A DNA stretch of 64,000 nt from Asaia siamensis. Lineage in GTDB: Bacteria; Pseudomonadota; Alphaproteobacteria; Acetobacterales; Acetobacteraceae. Under the pieces are notes generated by a model. The model had not been told where the DNA came from. It worked only from the letters and a program-made list of their open reading frames with translations, and searched no databases. Below, piece by piece: positions 26,457 to 35,509 of the stretch. Numbering within the stretch: the first letter of the stretch is position 1; each line of letters opens with the position of its first letter. The stretch is from assembly GCF_014635085.1 (NCBI RefSeq), contig NZ_BMCH01000003.1, positions 186,001-250,000 on the forward strand. Direction: 5' to 3'. A program made the translations under genes and the position numbers.

Positions 26457-26942
26457 ATGATCGATCCTGAAACCCTTCCCTATCGCCCCAATGTCGGCAT
26501 CATGCTGTTCAATCGCGCGGGCGCGCTTTTTCTGGCCAGACGCACTGACCTCAAGGATGTATGGCAATGCCCGCAGGGGGGCATAGACGACAATGAAACC
26601 CCCGAAGAAGCCGCTATCAGGGAGCTGCGTGAAGAGACCGGCCTGCGTCATGCCACGCTGCTCGGCAGTTTTCCCGGCTGGTTGTCCTATGATCTGCCGC
26701 CCCATCTGATCGGCAAGGCGCTGCATGGCAAATATCGCGGCCAGACACAGCGCTGGTTTGCAATGCGCATGACCGAGGAGGACAGCGCCATCGACCTGAT
26801 GGGCGACGGCACCGAACCAGCAGAGTTCGACCGCTGGGAATGGGTCGCACCTCAGGACGTCACGCGTTTCAATCTGGGCTTCAAGCAACCGCTCTACGAA
26901 AAGCTTCTGCCCGTTCTCACTGCGCTCGCCCCCGCCTTATAG
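26457..26942 (+). CDS. rppH: RNA pyrophosphohydrolase
   Basis: Nudix hydrolase that removes pyrophosphate from mRNA 5' ends and so triggers decay. 161 residues from MIDPETLPYRPNVGIMLFN, with a full Nudix box (GGIDDNETPEEAAIRELREE then TG), the WQCPQGG entrance and the YRGQTQRWFAMRM and FDRWEW segments typical of RppH. A longer frame begins at 26412 inside the terminator hairpin and is rejected. Its stop overlaps the end of the convergent ABC exporter gene by 6 bp. Confidence 0.95.
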   Translation: MIDPETLPYRPNVGIMLFNRAGALFLARRTDLKDVWQCPQGGIDDNETPEEAAIRELREETGLRHATLLGSFPGWLSYDLPPHLIGKALHGKYRGQTQRWFAMRMTEEDSAIDLMGDGTEPAEFDRWEWVAPQDVTRFNLGFKQPLYEKLLPVLTALAPAL

Positions 26943-28793
26943 GGGCGCGTTCTCCATCGCCTGCTGCGGCGCGTCCTGCGGGACAGCGACAGGCACGTCC
27001 ACAAGGTCGAGAGACTGGTTGCGTACGAGGCGGGCGTATAGTCCGCCTTGGGCCTGAAGTTCGGCATGGGTACCAAGTTCGACAGCCATGCCCTCGCTCA
27101 TCACAATGATCAGATCGGCGCTTTTGACCGTCGAGAGACGATGCGCCACGATGATCGTGGTGCGGTCGCGCCTGAGATCGGCAAGCGTCTTCTGAACCTT
27201 GGCTTCGCTCTCAGAATCGAGCGCGCTGGTGGCTTCGTCGAGCAGCAGAAGGCGCGGGTCACGCAGAAGCGCACGCGCCAGGGCCACGCGCTGACGCTGG
27301 CCACCGGACAGACGCTGCCCGCCCGGCCCGACACGCGTATCCAGCCCCTCAGGCAAGGTGTCGGCAAAATCGACGGCAGCGGCGAGGGCTGCTGCCTCGA
27401 CTTCGGCACGGCTCGCATTCGGACGGCCGATGCGGATATTTTCCAGCACCGACATATCGAAAAGCGTGGTGTCCTGGCTGACATAGGCGATGGCATCGCG
27501 CAGATCGGCAAGACGCAGGTCACGAAGATCGACCCCGTCCAGCAATATCCCGCCGCCATTCACATCATGCAGACGAGGGATAAGCGACAATGCCGTCGAT
27601 TTCCCTGCGCCTGACGGCCCGACAAGCGCCACGGTCCAGCCTGGACGCACATCGAAATTCAAGCCCTTCAGGCCGATCCGCCCATCGGGATAGGCAAAAT
27701 GGGCATCCTGAAAGACGAGACGACCATGACCCGGTGGCAAGGGGCGCGCATCGGCACGTTCTGCAACGGCGGGAGGCTCGTCGATTACGGAGAAAACGCG
27801 CTCAAGCCCGCCAAGCCCTTCCTGAAGGGCCGCATTCAGCGAGCCAAGCGACCGCAACGGACGCGAGGCGGCGAAAAGCGCTGCGATGAAAGCCGTGAAA
27901 TCGCCAAGCGTGGCGCCGCCCATGGCCGCACGCCACCCGGCAAATCCGAGAACGGCGGCAATAGCTGTACCACCCAGCACTTCAAGCACGGGATCGACCC
28001 GGGCGCGACCGCGTGAGATGCGCCAGAACGCGTTGTGCAGCAGGGTGAGCGAACGATCGATACGCGTCGCTTCGCTGTCTTCCATGCGGTAGACACGAAC
28101 CTGACGCGCCAGAGCGAAGCTCTCATTGAGCAGGGTCGCCGTCTCACCGATCTGTTCCTGCATGCCGCCAGAGGCACGACGCACACGCTTGCCGAGCTTC
28201 TGGATAGGCACAGCCGCGACGGGATAGAGCACGAGCGCAATCAGGCTCAGTTCCCAGTCAGTATAGATCATCGAGGCAACGAGGCCGACAACCGTCACCA
28301 CATCGCCCAGCGCATTGACCGCTCGGATCATGGCCTCGCGTATCGACACGGCATCGGTAGTGAAACGCGCGGCCCATTGTGCCGGTGCCTCACGCTCGAT
28401 ACGGGCGATATCGGCCGTCAGCGCGTGGGCGAACATGCGCGATTGCAGGCCGCGTATGACCACCAGGACCAGACTCTGCACGGAAAGGGTCTGTCCGTAC
28501 TGGCTGGCGGCCTTGAGCCCTGTCACTAAAACCACAAGTGCAGGCACCTGATAGAGGATGCGCGGATCATGCACGGCAAACATGTCGACAGCGCGCTTGA
28601 TAACGAGAGGATAAAGCGCGGTCAGACCTGCTGTCAGAATGGTCAGAACCACCACACCAGCCAGCCGACCGACATGCTGGCGCACTTCTTCGCGCCAGAT
28701 ACGCCAGAGCATCTGTCGGCCCTGCGCACCCTGAGGATCGATGCGGCGCAAAGGGGGCTGGCTTGCCTGCTGCGGTATTTTCATTCCTGCCAT
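26937..28793 (-). CDS. ABC exporter, fused membrane and ATPase domains (MsbA/LmrA type)
   Basis: 618-residue half-transporter: six-helix membrane domain (about 40-330; for example LAGVVVLTILTAGLTALYPLVI, VVTVVGLVASMIY, LSLIALVLYPVAAVPI) and C-terminal ATPase with Walker A GPSGAGKST, signature LSGGQRQR, Walker B LLLLDEATSALD and H-loop AHRLSTV. Homodimer expected in the inner membrane. Lipid A flippase (MsbA) or multidrug export are both possible; no lpxK or kdt gene adjoins to decide. It begins immediately after the CCA-enzyme stop, so the two are co-transcribed. Confidence 0.92.
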   Translation of the reverse strand: MAGMKIPQQASQPPLRRIDPQGAQGRQMLWRIWREEVRQHVGRLAGVVVLTILTAGLTALYPLVIKRAVDMFAVHDPRILYQVPALVVLVTGLKAASQYGQTLSVQSLVLVVIRGLQSRMFAHALTADIARIEREAPAQWAARFTTDAVSIREAMIRAVNALGDVVTVVGLVASMIYTDWELSLIALVLYPVAAVPIQKLGKRVRRASGGMQEQIGETATLLNESFALARQVRVYRMEDSEATRIDRSLTLLHNAFWRISRGRARVDPVLEVLGGTAIAAVLGFAGWRAAMGGATLGDFTAFIAALFAASRPLRSLGSLNAALQEGLGGLERVFSVIDEPPAVAERADARPLPPGHGRLVFQDAHFAYPDGRIGLKGLNFDVRPGWTVALVGPSGAGKSTALSLIPRLHDVNGGGILLDGVDLRDLRLADLRDAIAYVSQDTTLFDMSVLENIRIGRPNASRAEVEAAALAAAVDFADTLPEGLDTRVGPGGQRLSGGQRQRVALARALLRDPRLLLLDEATSALDSESEAKVQKTLADLRRDRTTIIVAHRLSTVKSADLIIVMSEGMAVELGTHAELQAQGGLYARLVRNQSLDLVDVPVAVPQDAPQQAMENAPL

Positions 28794-30041
28794 TTACCGC
28801 CCAAGGCCTTGCGGGGAAAGGGGCAGACGGTTTTTGAGTTCCCTCAGGCAGGCGTCTCGATCGGGCAGGCAGCCTCTGGCGCGCCACCAGCGCGTCACCG
28901 CCCCTATCAGCACGCCGATATCCTTGCCTGCCGGAACCCCGAGCGCCACGGCATCGCGGCCCGCAATGGGAAAGACCGGCACGACCATTGCCGCAAGCCG
29001 CGCCCGGAGTATGTCCCAGCCTGACTGGCCCTGCTCACCAGAATCGGCCTGGGCAGACCAGCTTCGATCGATCAGGCTTTCTTTCGGGTGGCAGGATAGA
29101 AGGCGACGAAGGCAATCATCGCTCAGCTCCGGCACAAACATTGCAGCCTCGGGCATGACACCCCCATCCCGATCGAAGGATGTCAAGCGGTTTGCCGGGT
29201 TCATACGTGCCAGACGCTCGCTCTGCTTGCCTGACAGTCGCAGTTTTCTCGCCAGATCGGGCGCATCGCTCAGCACGCCCAGACGCAGCAGCCCGTCTTC
29301 AGGCAGACCGTTATCGAGCGCTCGCGCCAGCCGGTCGAGACGCGGGGCAGGAACGATCGGCGCCAGAATGCCAGCCTCATCCATATGCCCGAGCGTGCGC
29401 ATGAGATGCGGGCCGACCAGAATGCGCAGCATCTCGCTGGCCAGTCTTTCGCCAGACAGCCCCGCAATAAGCCCGGCACGGGCAGTTATGGCAGACAGGG
29501 CCTCTGCATCCGGCTTTTCGCCGCCGAACCGGGCATCGAAACGGAAGAAGCGCAGGATACGCAACGCGTCTTCCTCGATACGCTGACCGGCATCGCCGAC
29601 AAAGCGCAATCGATGCGCCTTCAGATCGTCCTGTCCACCGAAATAGTCGTGGATCTCGCCGTGACGGTCGCAGAACAGTGCATTGATGGTGAAGTCGCGC
29701 CTTGCCGCATCTTCCTGCCAGTCTGTGGTCCAGGCTACCTCAGCATGACGGCCGTCAGTCGTGATATCCCGGCGCAATGTCGTGATCTCATAAGGCACGC
29801 GTGCGATCAGCGCAGTGATCGTGCCATGGGACAGACCCGTAGGGATGGTCTTGACCCCGGCGGCTTCCAGCCTCGCCTGCATCTCTTCTGGCGGTTCGGG
29901 TGTCGCCAGATCGAGATCATGCACATCCTGCCCGCCGAGCAGAAGATCACGCACTGACCCTCCGACCAGACGCGCCTGTGGCAGGATCGACCAGATGCGG
30001 TCGAGGCCGGAACGGTCAGGCAGGAGATCGAGAATCGTCAC
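28794..30041 (-). CDS. cca: CCA tRNA nucleotidyltransferase / poly(A) polymerase family
   Basis: Adds or repairs the 3' CCA end of tRNAs. 415 residues with the class II nucleotidyltransferase head LVGGSVRDLLLGGQDVHDLDLATPE (the DLD carboxylates bind metal), RRDFTINALF, and RIEEDALRILRFFRFDARFG for the neck. The alpha-helical C-terminal half matches the alphaproteobacterial form of the family. It follows DUF1285, a pairing I recall as conserved in Alphaproteobacteria, and precedes the ABC exporter without a gap. Confidence 0.93.
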   Translation of the reverse strand: MTILDLLPDRSGLDRIWSILPQARLVGGSVRDLLLGGQDVHDLDLATPEPPEEMQARLEAAGVKTIPTGLSHGTITALIARVPYEITTLRRDITTDGRHAEVAWTTDWQEDAARRDFTINALFCDRHGEIHDYFGGQDDLKAHRLRFVGDAGQRIEEDALRILRFFRFDARFGGEKPDAEALSAITARAGLIAGLSGERLASEMLRILVGPHLMRTLGHMDEAGILAPIVPAPRLDRLARALDNGLPEDGLLRLGVLSDAPDLARKLRLSGKQSERLARMNPANRLTSFDRDGGVMPEAAMFVPELSDDCLRRLLSCHPKESLIDRSWSAQADSGEQGQSGWDILRARLAAMVVPVFPIAGRDAVALGVPAGKDIGVLIGAVTRWWRARGCLPDRDACLRELKNRLPLSPQGLGR

Positions 30042-30086
30042 GTCAGATCCAGTGGGAGGGAACGAACCCCCGCCCTGTCTTCAGGA

Positions 30087-30662
30087 TCAGGGCATGGGGG
30101 CGAGTGGAAAGAAGCAATCCTGGCTCCACACACCCATGCAGGGCCGGCAGCCAACATGACCCGGCACAGCCAGGGCAACGAGTTCATAATAGACCGGGCG
30201 CGACAATCGGGCGAGTATCGGCTTGTCACCATCGCCACGCCTGACCTGCACATAGGGAATCGCTGCACAATCCTCAGAGGGTGGGCGCTGCCAGTCGACG
30301 ATCAGCGGATGGGCCGGGCCGACGCAGAGCAGTTCATCCATGTTCGTGCGCAGACAGAGATTCTGCTGCCGACCGCATACACCTCTGAAATCGAGCTCGC
30401 GCACGATGAACGGCACATCCTCGACCTGAATCGTTCCGTTCTCACTCGGGGTGCGCAGCCAGTACGCCCCCTCTGCGTCGCGTGTGAGCATGGAGCCAAA
30501 CAGACAGAGCATCTCCTTGCGTCGCACCGGAGAGCCCCGATAGAGCCATGTGCCGTCACGCTTGATGAGAAAAGGCAGCACGCGGGGTGTCACTGCCCCT
30601 GCCGCAATCCCGTCATGCCTTTCGACACCGGAAAGACACTCGACCTCATGCATGCCCTGCAT
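30087..30662 (-). CDS. DUF1285 family protein
   Basis: 191 residues. The segment FLIKRDGTWLYRGSPVRRKEMLCLFGSMLTRDAEGAYWLRTPSENGTIQVEDVPFIVRELD is diagnostic of DUF1285. The biochemical role is not known to me. The frame extends to a TTG at 30722, but the ATG at 30662 is more likely; the ribosome site is weak for either. Two Cys pairs at the N-terminus and a Cys-rich C-terminus (VGCRPCMGVWSQDCF) are notable. Divergent from moxR, with cca downstream. Confidence 0.82.
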   Translation of the reverse strand: MQGMHEVECLSGVERHDGIAAGAVTPRVLPFLIKRDGTWLYRGSPVRRKEMLCLFGSMLTRDAEGAYWLRTPSENGTIQVEDVPFIVRELDFRGVCGRQQNLCLRTNMDELLCVGPAHPLIVDWQRPPSEDCAAIPYVQVRRGDGDKPILARLSRPVYYELVALAVPGHVGCRPCMGVWSQDCFFPLAPMP

Positions 30663-30819
30663 CTCTGCGCAATCTGGTGTTTCTGCGCAGTCTGACGTCC
30701 GTTTTGCCACTCCGTCTTTCAACGCTCTCTCCGCTTGCGGTCCAAAAATCTCGTCTCATGCTGCAAGTTGGGTCGTCTTATGGCTTGATGAAACCCCCGG
30801 AACTGTCAGATTGACAAAT

Positions 30820-31833
30820 ATGAGCCAGAACGACCTCTCTTCCTTTTCCGCCGATAGTCCTGCCGATCTCGCCATGGCCGAGCGCCTGACCGCGCAACTC
30901 GGCGCTGTCAGAGACGCAATCGGGCAGATTGTGCTCGGGCAACGCGATGTGATCGACCGACTTCTGGTCACCATTCTGTCTGGTGGTCACGCGCTTTTGA
31001 TCGGCGCACCCGGTCTGGGCAAGACGCTGCTTGTCAGTACGGCGGCGCAGGTGCTGGGGCTCGACACACGGCGCGTGCAGTTCACACCCGATCTGATGCC
31101 CTCCGACATCACGGGCAGCGATATCCTCGATGAGGATGAAAACGGCCGTCGTTTCTTCCGTTTCGTGAAGGGGCCGATCTTCACGCAGCTTCTTCTGGCC
31201 GATGAAATCAACCGCGCCAGCCCGCGCACCCAGTCCGCCCTGCTTCAGGCCATGCAGGAATATGAGGTGGCTCAGGCTGGCACCAATCACAAGCTGCCGC
31301 GCCCCTTCCATGTTCTGGCAACCCAGAACCCGATCGAGCAGGAAGGCACCTATCCGCTGCCGGAAGCACAGCTCGATCGCTTCATGCTGCGTATCGCCCT
31401 GTCCTTTCCCGAGCGTGATGCCGAGCGCGACATGCTGCTACAGACAACCGGCGCCCTTACTGCAGAAGCGCCTGTGCTGCTTTCGGAACGCAGTCTGATC
31501 GAGGCACAGGCGCTCGTACGTCGCCTGCCCGTAGGCGAAAAAGTACTTGAGGCCATTCTTACCCTTGTGCGCGGGCTTCGTCCGGAAACCGCCTACAGGC
31601 CCGAACTGGCAAGCTCCCTTCTCTATGGCCCCGGCCCGCGTGCGGCACAGGCGCTCATGCTGAGCTGCCGCGCCCAGGCCCTGCTCGACGGACGACTGGC
31701 GCCAAGCCTGGACGATGTCGCCGAACTGGCCGAGCCCGTGCTCGCCCACCGTATGGCGCTGAGCTTTTCGGCCCGTGCCTCGGGGCTCAAGGTCGAAGAG
31801 CTCATCGCCAAGGCCGTTGAGGCGCTTCTCTGA
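30820..31833 (+). CDS. MoxR-family AAA ATPase
   Basis: 337-residue AAA+ ATPase, a probable chaperone for the von Willebrand-like proteins encoded next to it. Walker A GAPGLGKT, Walker B LLADEINRASPRTQSALLQAMQE, sensor 1 ATQNPIEQEGTYPLPEAQLDRF, and the C-terminal lid with RPELASSLLYGPGPRAAQAL are in order. The start ATG at 30820 has no clear Shine-Dalgarno sequence (AGATTGACAAAT precedes it), so translation may be weak or leaderless. First gene of the MoxR-DUF58-DUF4159 operon. Confidence 0.93.
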   Translation: MSQNDLSSFSADSPADLAMAERLTAQLGAVRDAIGQIVLGQRDVIDRLLVTILSGGHALLIGAPGLGKTLLVSTAAQVLGLDTRRVQFTPDLMPSDITGSDILDEDENGRRFFRFVKGPIFTQLLLADEINRASPRTQSALLQAMQEYEVAQAGTNHKLPRPFHVLATQNPIEQEGTYPLPEAQLDRFMLRIALSFPERDAERDMLLQTTGALTAEAPVLLSERSLIEAQALVRRLPVGEKVLEAILTLVRGLRPETAYRPELASSLLYGPGPRAAQALMLSCRAQALLDGRLAPSLDDVAELAEPVLAHRMALSFSARASGLKVEELIAKAVEALL

Positions 31834-31835
31834 CC

Positions 31836-32762
31836 GTGAGCGGTTTTTTCGGGAAGTGGCGGCGTCAGAAAAGCACCGCCAGCGCTTCGTCGGCCCAGAC
31901 GCCCGCGCTCACGCTAGAAGCCGAGGCCCTTCTGCCTCCTCTGGTGATCGAAGCCGAACGCATCGGGCAGCAGCTTCGCGCAGGTGTGCATCATCAGCAT
32001 CGTGCCGGTGCAGGCGAGGATTTCTGGCAATATCGCCCGGCCCATGATCATGAGCCCGCCCATCGCATCGACTGGCGCCAGTCGGCGCGCAGCGACCAGC
32101 TCTGGGTGCGCGAACGTGAGGCCGAAGGCGCGCAGCAACTCACCTTGTGGTGCGACCCCTCGCCTTCAATGGACTGGCAGTCACGCCCCGACCTGCCACG
32201 CAAGAACGCTCAGGCGCAGCTCGCCACTCTGGCCCTTGCCGCAGCGGCGCTGCATGGCGGCGAGCGCGTCGCCCTTCTGAACGGACCGGAACAGGGACGA
32301 TCGGTCAGCGGCCCTCATGCGCTGCCCCGCCTCGCCCAAAATCTCGTTCTCGGCCCGTCTGTTGCCCTGCCCTCACTCGATACGCTGCTCCCCTATGGCC
32401 AGCTCATTCTGGTGAGCGATTTTCTGATCACGCCTGAAGCGATGGAAAAACTGCTGGCCGATGTTGCCGCACGACCGGCACGCACCGAACTGCTCTGTGT
32501 GCTCGACCCGGCAGAGCGCAGCCTGCCCTATGCAGGGCGCATCACCTTCGACAGTCTTGAAGCCGAGGGAGATCTGACGCTGCCCGCCGTAGAGACGCTT
32601 GCGGAATCCTATGAGCGCGAAATGCGCGCCCATCTCGACCGGCTGTCTCACATGGCCGAAGCCCATCGCGCAGGCTTCACGCTGCATCACACCGATCAAC
32701 CCCTGTTGCCTGCCCTGCTCGCGCTATATGCGCGGCTCACAGGGGGGCGTCTGCACGCATGA
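31836..32762 (+). CDS. DUF58 domain-containing protein
   Basis: 308 residues with the DUF58 core GAGEDFWQYRPAHDHEPAHRIDWRQSARSDQLWVREREAE, followed by a vWA-like fold whose MIDAS-type motif is DPSPSM (DxSxS). The GTG start lies 2 bp after moxR. DUF58 proteins are the usual partners of MoxR ATPases. Soluble, no signal peptide. The last bases overlap the next start as ATGA. Confidence 0.9.
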   Translation: MSGFFGKWRRQKSTASASSAQTPALTLEAEALLPPLVIEAERIGQQLRAGVHHQHRAGAGEDFWQYRPAHDHEPAHRIDWRQSARSDQLWVREREAEGAQQLTLWCDPSPSMDWQSRPDLPRKNAQAQLATLALAAAALHGGERVALLNGPEQGRSVSGPHALPRLAQNLVLGPSVALPSLDTLLPYGQLILVSDFLITPEAMEKLLADVAARPARTELLCVLDPAERSLPYAGRITFDSLEAEGDLTLPAVETLAESYEREMRAHLDRLSHMAEAHRAGFTLHHTDQPLLPALLALYARLTGGRLHA

Positions 32763-35509
32763 TCTTTCTTACCCCCCTTGCGTTGATCGGGCTGGTTGCC
32801 CTGCCCGTCATCTACTGGCTGGTCAAGGCGACGCCGCCCCCGCCAAAAGAGCAGGCCTATCCGTCTCTTCAGATCCTGCGCCGCCTGCGAGCTGGCCGGG
32901 CCGATACGGCACGTTCGCCACTCTGGCTGCTGGTTCTGCGCCTGCTCGCTGTCGCTCTTCTGGTGCTTGGCCTGTCCCAGCCTGTCTGGCTTGGTCGCGA
33001 TCTCAGCGCACAGCCTTCCCAGGATCTGGTGCTGGTTCTCGATAATGGCTGGGCAGCCGTCCCTCACTGGCAGGAGCGCCTGCGCGCTGCACGCAGCCTT
33101 GCCGAAAGACGGTTTCGCGCCGGACATGAGGTCACGCTTCTTCTGAGCGCGCCCGATGCCGATGGCAGCATGGCTGCGCCGTTTACCACCCGTGACCGTG
33201 CCCGTTTCGAAGAGCGTCTTCTCGCGCTCACGCCACATTCCTGGCCTTCCGACCGGGCACAGAGCGCAAGACAAGTCGATGCGCTTCGGGACAATACGTC
33301 GCAGGGCACCGTGCGCGACATCGTGCTGCTTTCGGATGGTGTCTCGACCCCGGCCGATCCGTCACTCGCCAGGGCCCTGCATGCCTCAGGCAGTCGCGTG
33401 AGTGACATGCGCTGGCCGGGCTGCGACACGATGCTGCTTTCGGCACATCAGGGTGATAACGGGGCCCTGACAGCGTCTTTCAGCGCGCTGCCCTGCCCCA
33501 CACGCCCTCTTGCCGTGCGGGCACGTGACGAGAATGGCGGTACGCTCGGCATTTTCCCCCTCACCGGGAAAGATGCCAGCGGCACTGACCTCCCCCTGCC
33601 GCCTCTACTGCGCGATCGCGCCACCCGTCTGGCGCTGGAAAGCGACACGCTGCCTCTGCCCGGCCCTTCTGCGCTCTATCTGCTTGACGCAGGACAGCGC
33701 CGTCACCCGGTGGGCCTGCTGACCCCCGGCACGCAGGACACGCCCCTGACAGGTCAGGGATTCTTTCTGGCACAGGCCATCGAGGGCGTCGGCGAGCTTC
33801 ATCGTGGCGCGGTGCCTGATCTGCTGAAGCAGAAGCTCTCGGTTCTGATCGCGACCGATGGCACGCTTGCCGATGACGACACCCACAGACGCGTTGCCGA
33901 CTGGGTGCGTCATGGTGGCGTGCTGATCCGCTTTGCCGGTCCGGTTCTCGCATCGGACCCGAACGCATCATCCCCCGACAAGGCCAAAACCCTGCTGCCC
34001 GTGCCGCTGATGGGCGGTATGCGTCAGCTCGGTGGCCCTATGTCATGGGGCAAGCCGCAAGTGCTTTCGGCCTTTGCCGAGCATTCGCCTTTCGATGGCC
34101 TGGCCCTGCCCAAGGAAGTCACTGTCACCCGTCAGGTTCTGGCCCAGCCCACCGCCGAGCTGGGCGACCATGTCTGGGCACGGCTGAGCGATGGCACGCC
34201 GCTGGTGACCGCAAGCGCCTTCGGGCAGGGTGAGCTTGTGCTGTTTCATGTGACAGGCACAGCCGACTGGTCGAGCCTGCCGCTTTCCGGGCTTTTCCCT
34301 GCGATGCTCGAGCGGCTGGTTCAGCGCTCTGTCGGTCAGAAAGACCAGTCCGAACTGCGTCAACTCGTTCCCTTCACCATGCTCGACGCGCATGGACAGC
34401 TCGTTGCCCCGCCTGAAGCCGCACGCCCGCTATCGGTTGAGGCCTTTGCCACGACCAGACCCGATGTGCAGCATCCGCCCGGCTTTTACGGCCCGCGTCT
34501 GTCGCGTCGTGCGTTCAATCTGGGCGACCATCTGCCCCCCATCACGCCGGAAGCCCTGATGGGAACGGCCCTGACGCCCGATCATGTCTCACCCGATCAT
34601 GCACTTGCCCCGTATTTGCTGGGTGCGGCGCTGCTTCTGCTGCTGGCTGATTTTCTCGTCGCGCTCTGGCTACGCGGGATGCTCGGGCGTCTGGCAATGC
34701 TTGGTCTTCTGGTCGCAGCACCAGCTCTCATGGCGCCCCACTGCGCCCTGGCGCAGGAAGATGACGAAGCCCCGAAAACCCAGGCCGTCACCCATGGCAC
34801 CGTGCCGGGAGCCGCACTCGAAACCCGCCTTGGCTATGTGCTCACAGGTCATGACGATATCGATGAAGCCTCGCGCGAAGGGCTTCAGGGCCTGTCGAAT
34901 TATGCCTCGGATCGCTCATCTGCCGTGATGGGCCATCCTGATGGGGTGACCCCCGGCAAGGACGATCTGGCCTATTATCCGATGCTCTACTGGCCCATCA
35001 CCGAAGACGTGCAGGAGGACCCGAAACGCTCTGCGGCCCTGAACAGCTTCATGGCGCATGGCGGTATCCTGATGCTCGACACGCAAGGGGTCGGCTCGGA
35101 ACTCTCGACGCAGGATGAAGGTCAGACACGCTCGGCCCTCAAACGGGCTACCGCGGGTCTGGTCGTGCCGCCGCTGAGCAAGCTCGACGACCATCATGTT
35201 CTGGCCCACAGCTTTTACCTGCTTCACGATTTTCCCGGCCGCGTGCAGGGTCTGCCCGTCTGGGTGGCGCGCAGCGGCGATGACAGCAATGACGATGTCA
35301 GCCCTATCATCATCGGTGCGGGCGACTGGGCTCATGCCTGGGCCATGGATGCGCAGGGCAATACACCCTATGCCGTCATTCCCGGCGGTGACGACCAGCG
35401 CACCCAGGCCTATCGCTTTGGCGTCAATCTGCTGCTCTACGCCCTGACCGGCAATTACAAGGCCGACCAGATGCGTGTTCCCGAACTTCTGAAGAGGATG
35501 GAACAATGA
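32759..35509 (+). CDS. Membrane protein with BatA-like N-terminus and C-terminal DUF4159
   Basis: 916 residues. Two N-terminal helices (about 1-22 and 56-78: MIFLTPLALIGLVALPVIYWLV and LWLLVLRLLAVALLVLGLS) match the aerotolerance BatA N-terminus. A vWA-like region follows (LVLVLDNGWAAVPHW, VRDIVLLSDGVST) with degenerate metal residues, then a large middle region. Helices at about 617-660 anchor the C-terminal DUF4159 domain (from about 690: TRLGYVLTGHDDIDEASREG, YYPMLYWPI, FMAHGGILMLDTQG). It overlaps both neighbours by 4 bp. Probably an envelope assembly or stress function with MoxR; unproven. Confidence 0.88.
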   Translation: MIFLTPLALIGLVALPVIYWLVKATPPPPKEQAYPSLQILRRLRAGRADTARSPLWLLVLRLLAVALLVLGLSQPVWLGRDLSAQPSQDLVLVLDNGWAAVPHWQERLRAARSLAERRFRAGHEVTLLLSAPDADGSMAAPFTTRDRARFEERLLALTPHSWPSDRAQSARQVDALRDNTSQGTVRDIVLLSDGVSTPADPSLARALHASGSRVSDMRWPGCDTMLLSAHQGDNGALTASFSALPCPTRPLAVRARDENGGTLGIFPLTGKDASGTDLPLPPLLRDRATRLALESDTLPLPGPSALYLLDAGQRRHPVGLLTPGTQDTPLTGQGFFLAQAIEGVGELHRGAVPDLLKQKLSVLIATDGTLADDDTHRRVADWVRHGGVLIRFAGPVLASDPNASSPDKAKTLLPVPLMGGMRQLGGPMSWGKPQVLSAFAEHSPFDGLALPKEVTVTRQVLAQPTAELGDHVWARLSDGTPLVTASAFGQGELVLFHVTGTADWSSLPLSGLFPAMLERLVQRSVGQKDQSELRQLVPFTMLDAHGQLVAPPEAARPLSVEAFATTRPDVQHPPGFYGPRLSRRAFNLGDHLPPITPEALMGTALTPDHVSPDHALAPYLLGAALLLLLADFLVALWLRGMLGRLAMLGLLVAAPALMAPHCALAQEDDEAPKTQAVTHGTVPGAALETRLGYVLTGHDDIDEASREGLQGLSNYASDRSSAVMGHPDGVTPGKDDLAYYPMLYWPITEDVQEDPKRSAALNSFMAHGGILMLDTQGVGSELSTQDEGQTRSALKRATAGLVVPPLSKLDDHHVLAHSFYLLHDFPGRVQGLPVWVARSGDDSNDDVSPIIIGAGDWAHAWAMDAQGNTPYAVIPGGDDQRTQAYRFGVNLLLYALTGNYKADQMRVPELLKRMEQ

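Noticed and set aside
28741-29586. A 281-codon plus-strand frame opposite cca
   Set aside because: Ser/Arg-rich antisense artefact of the cca gene.
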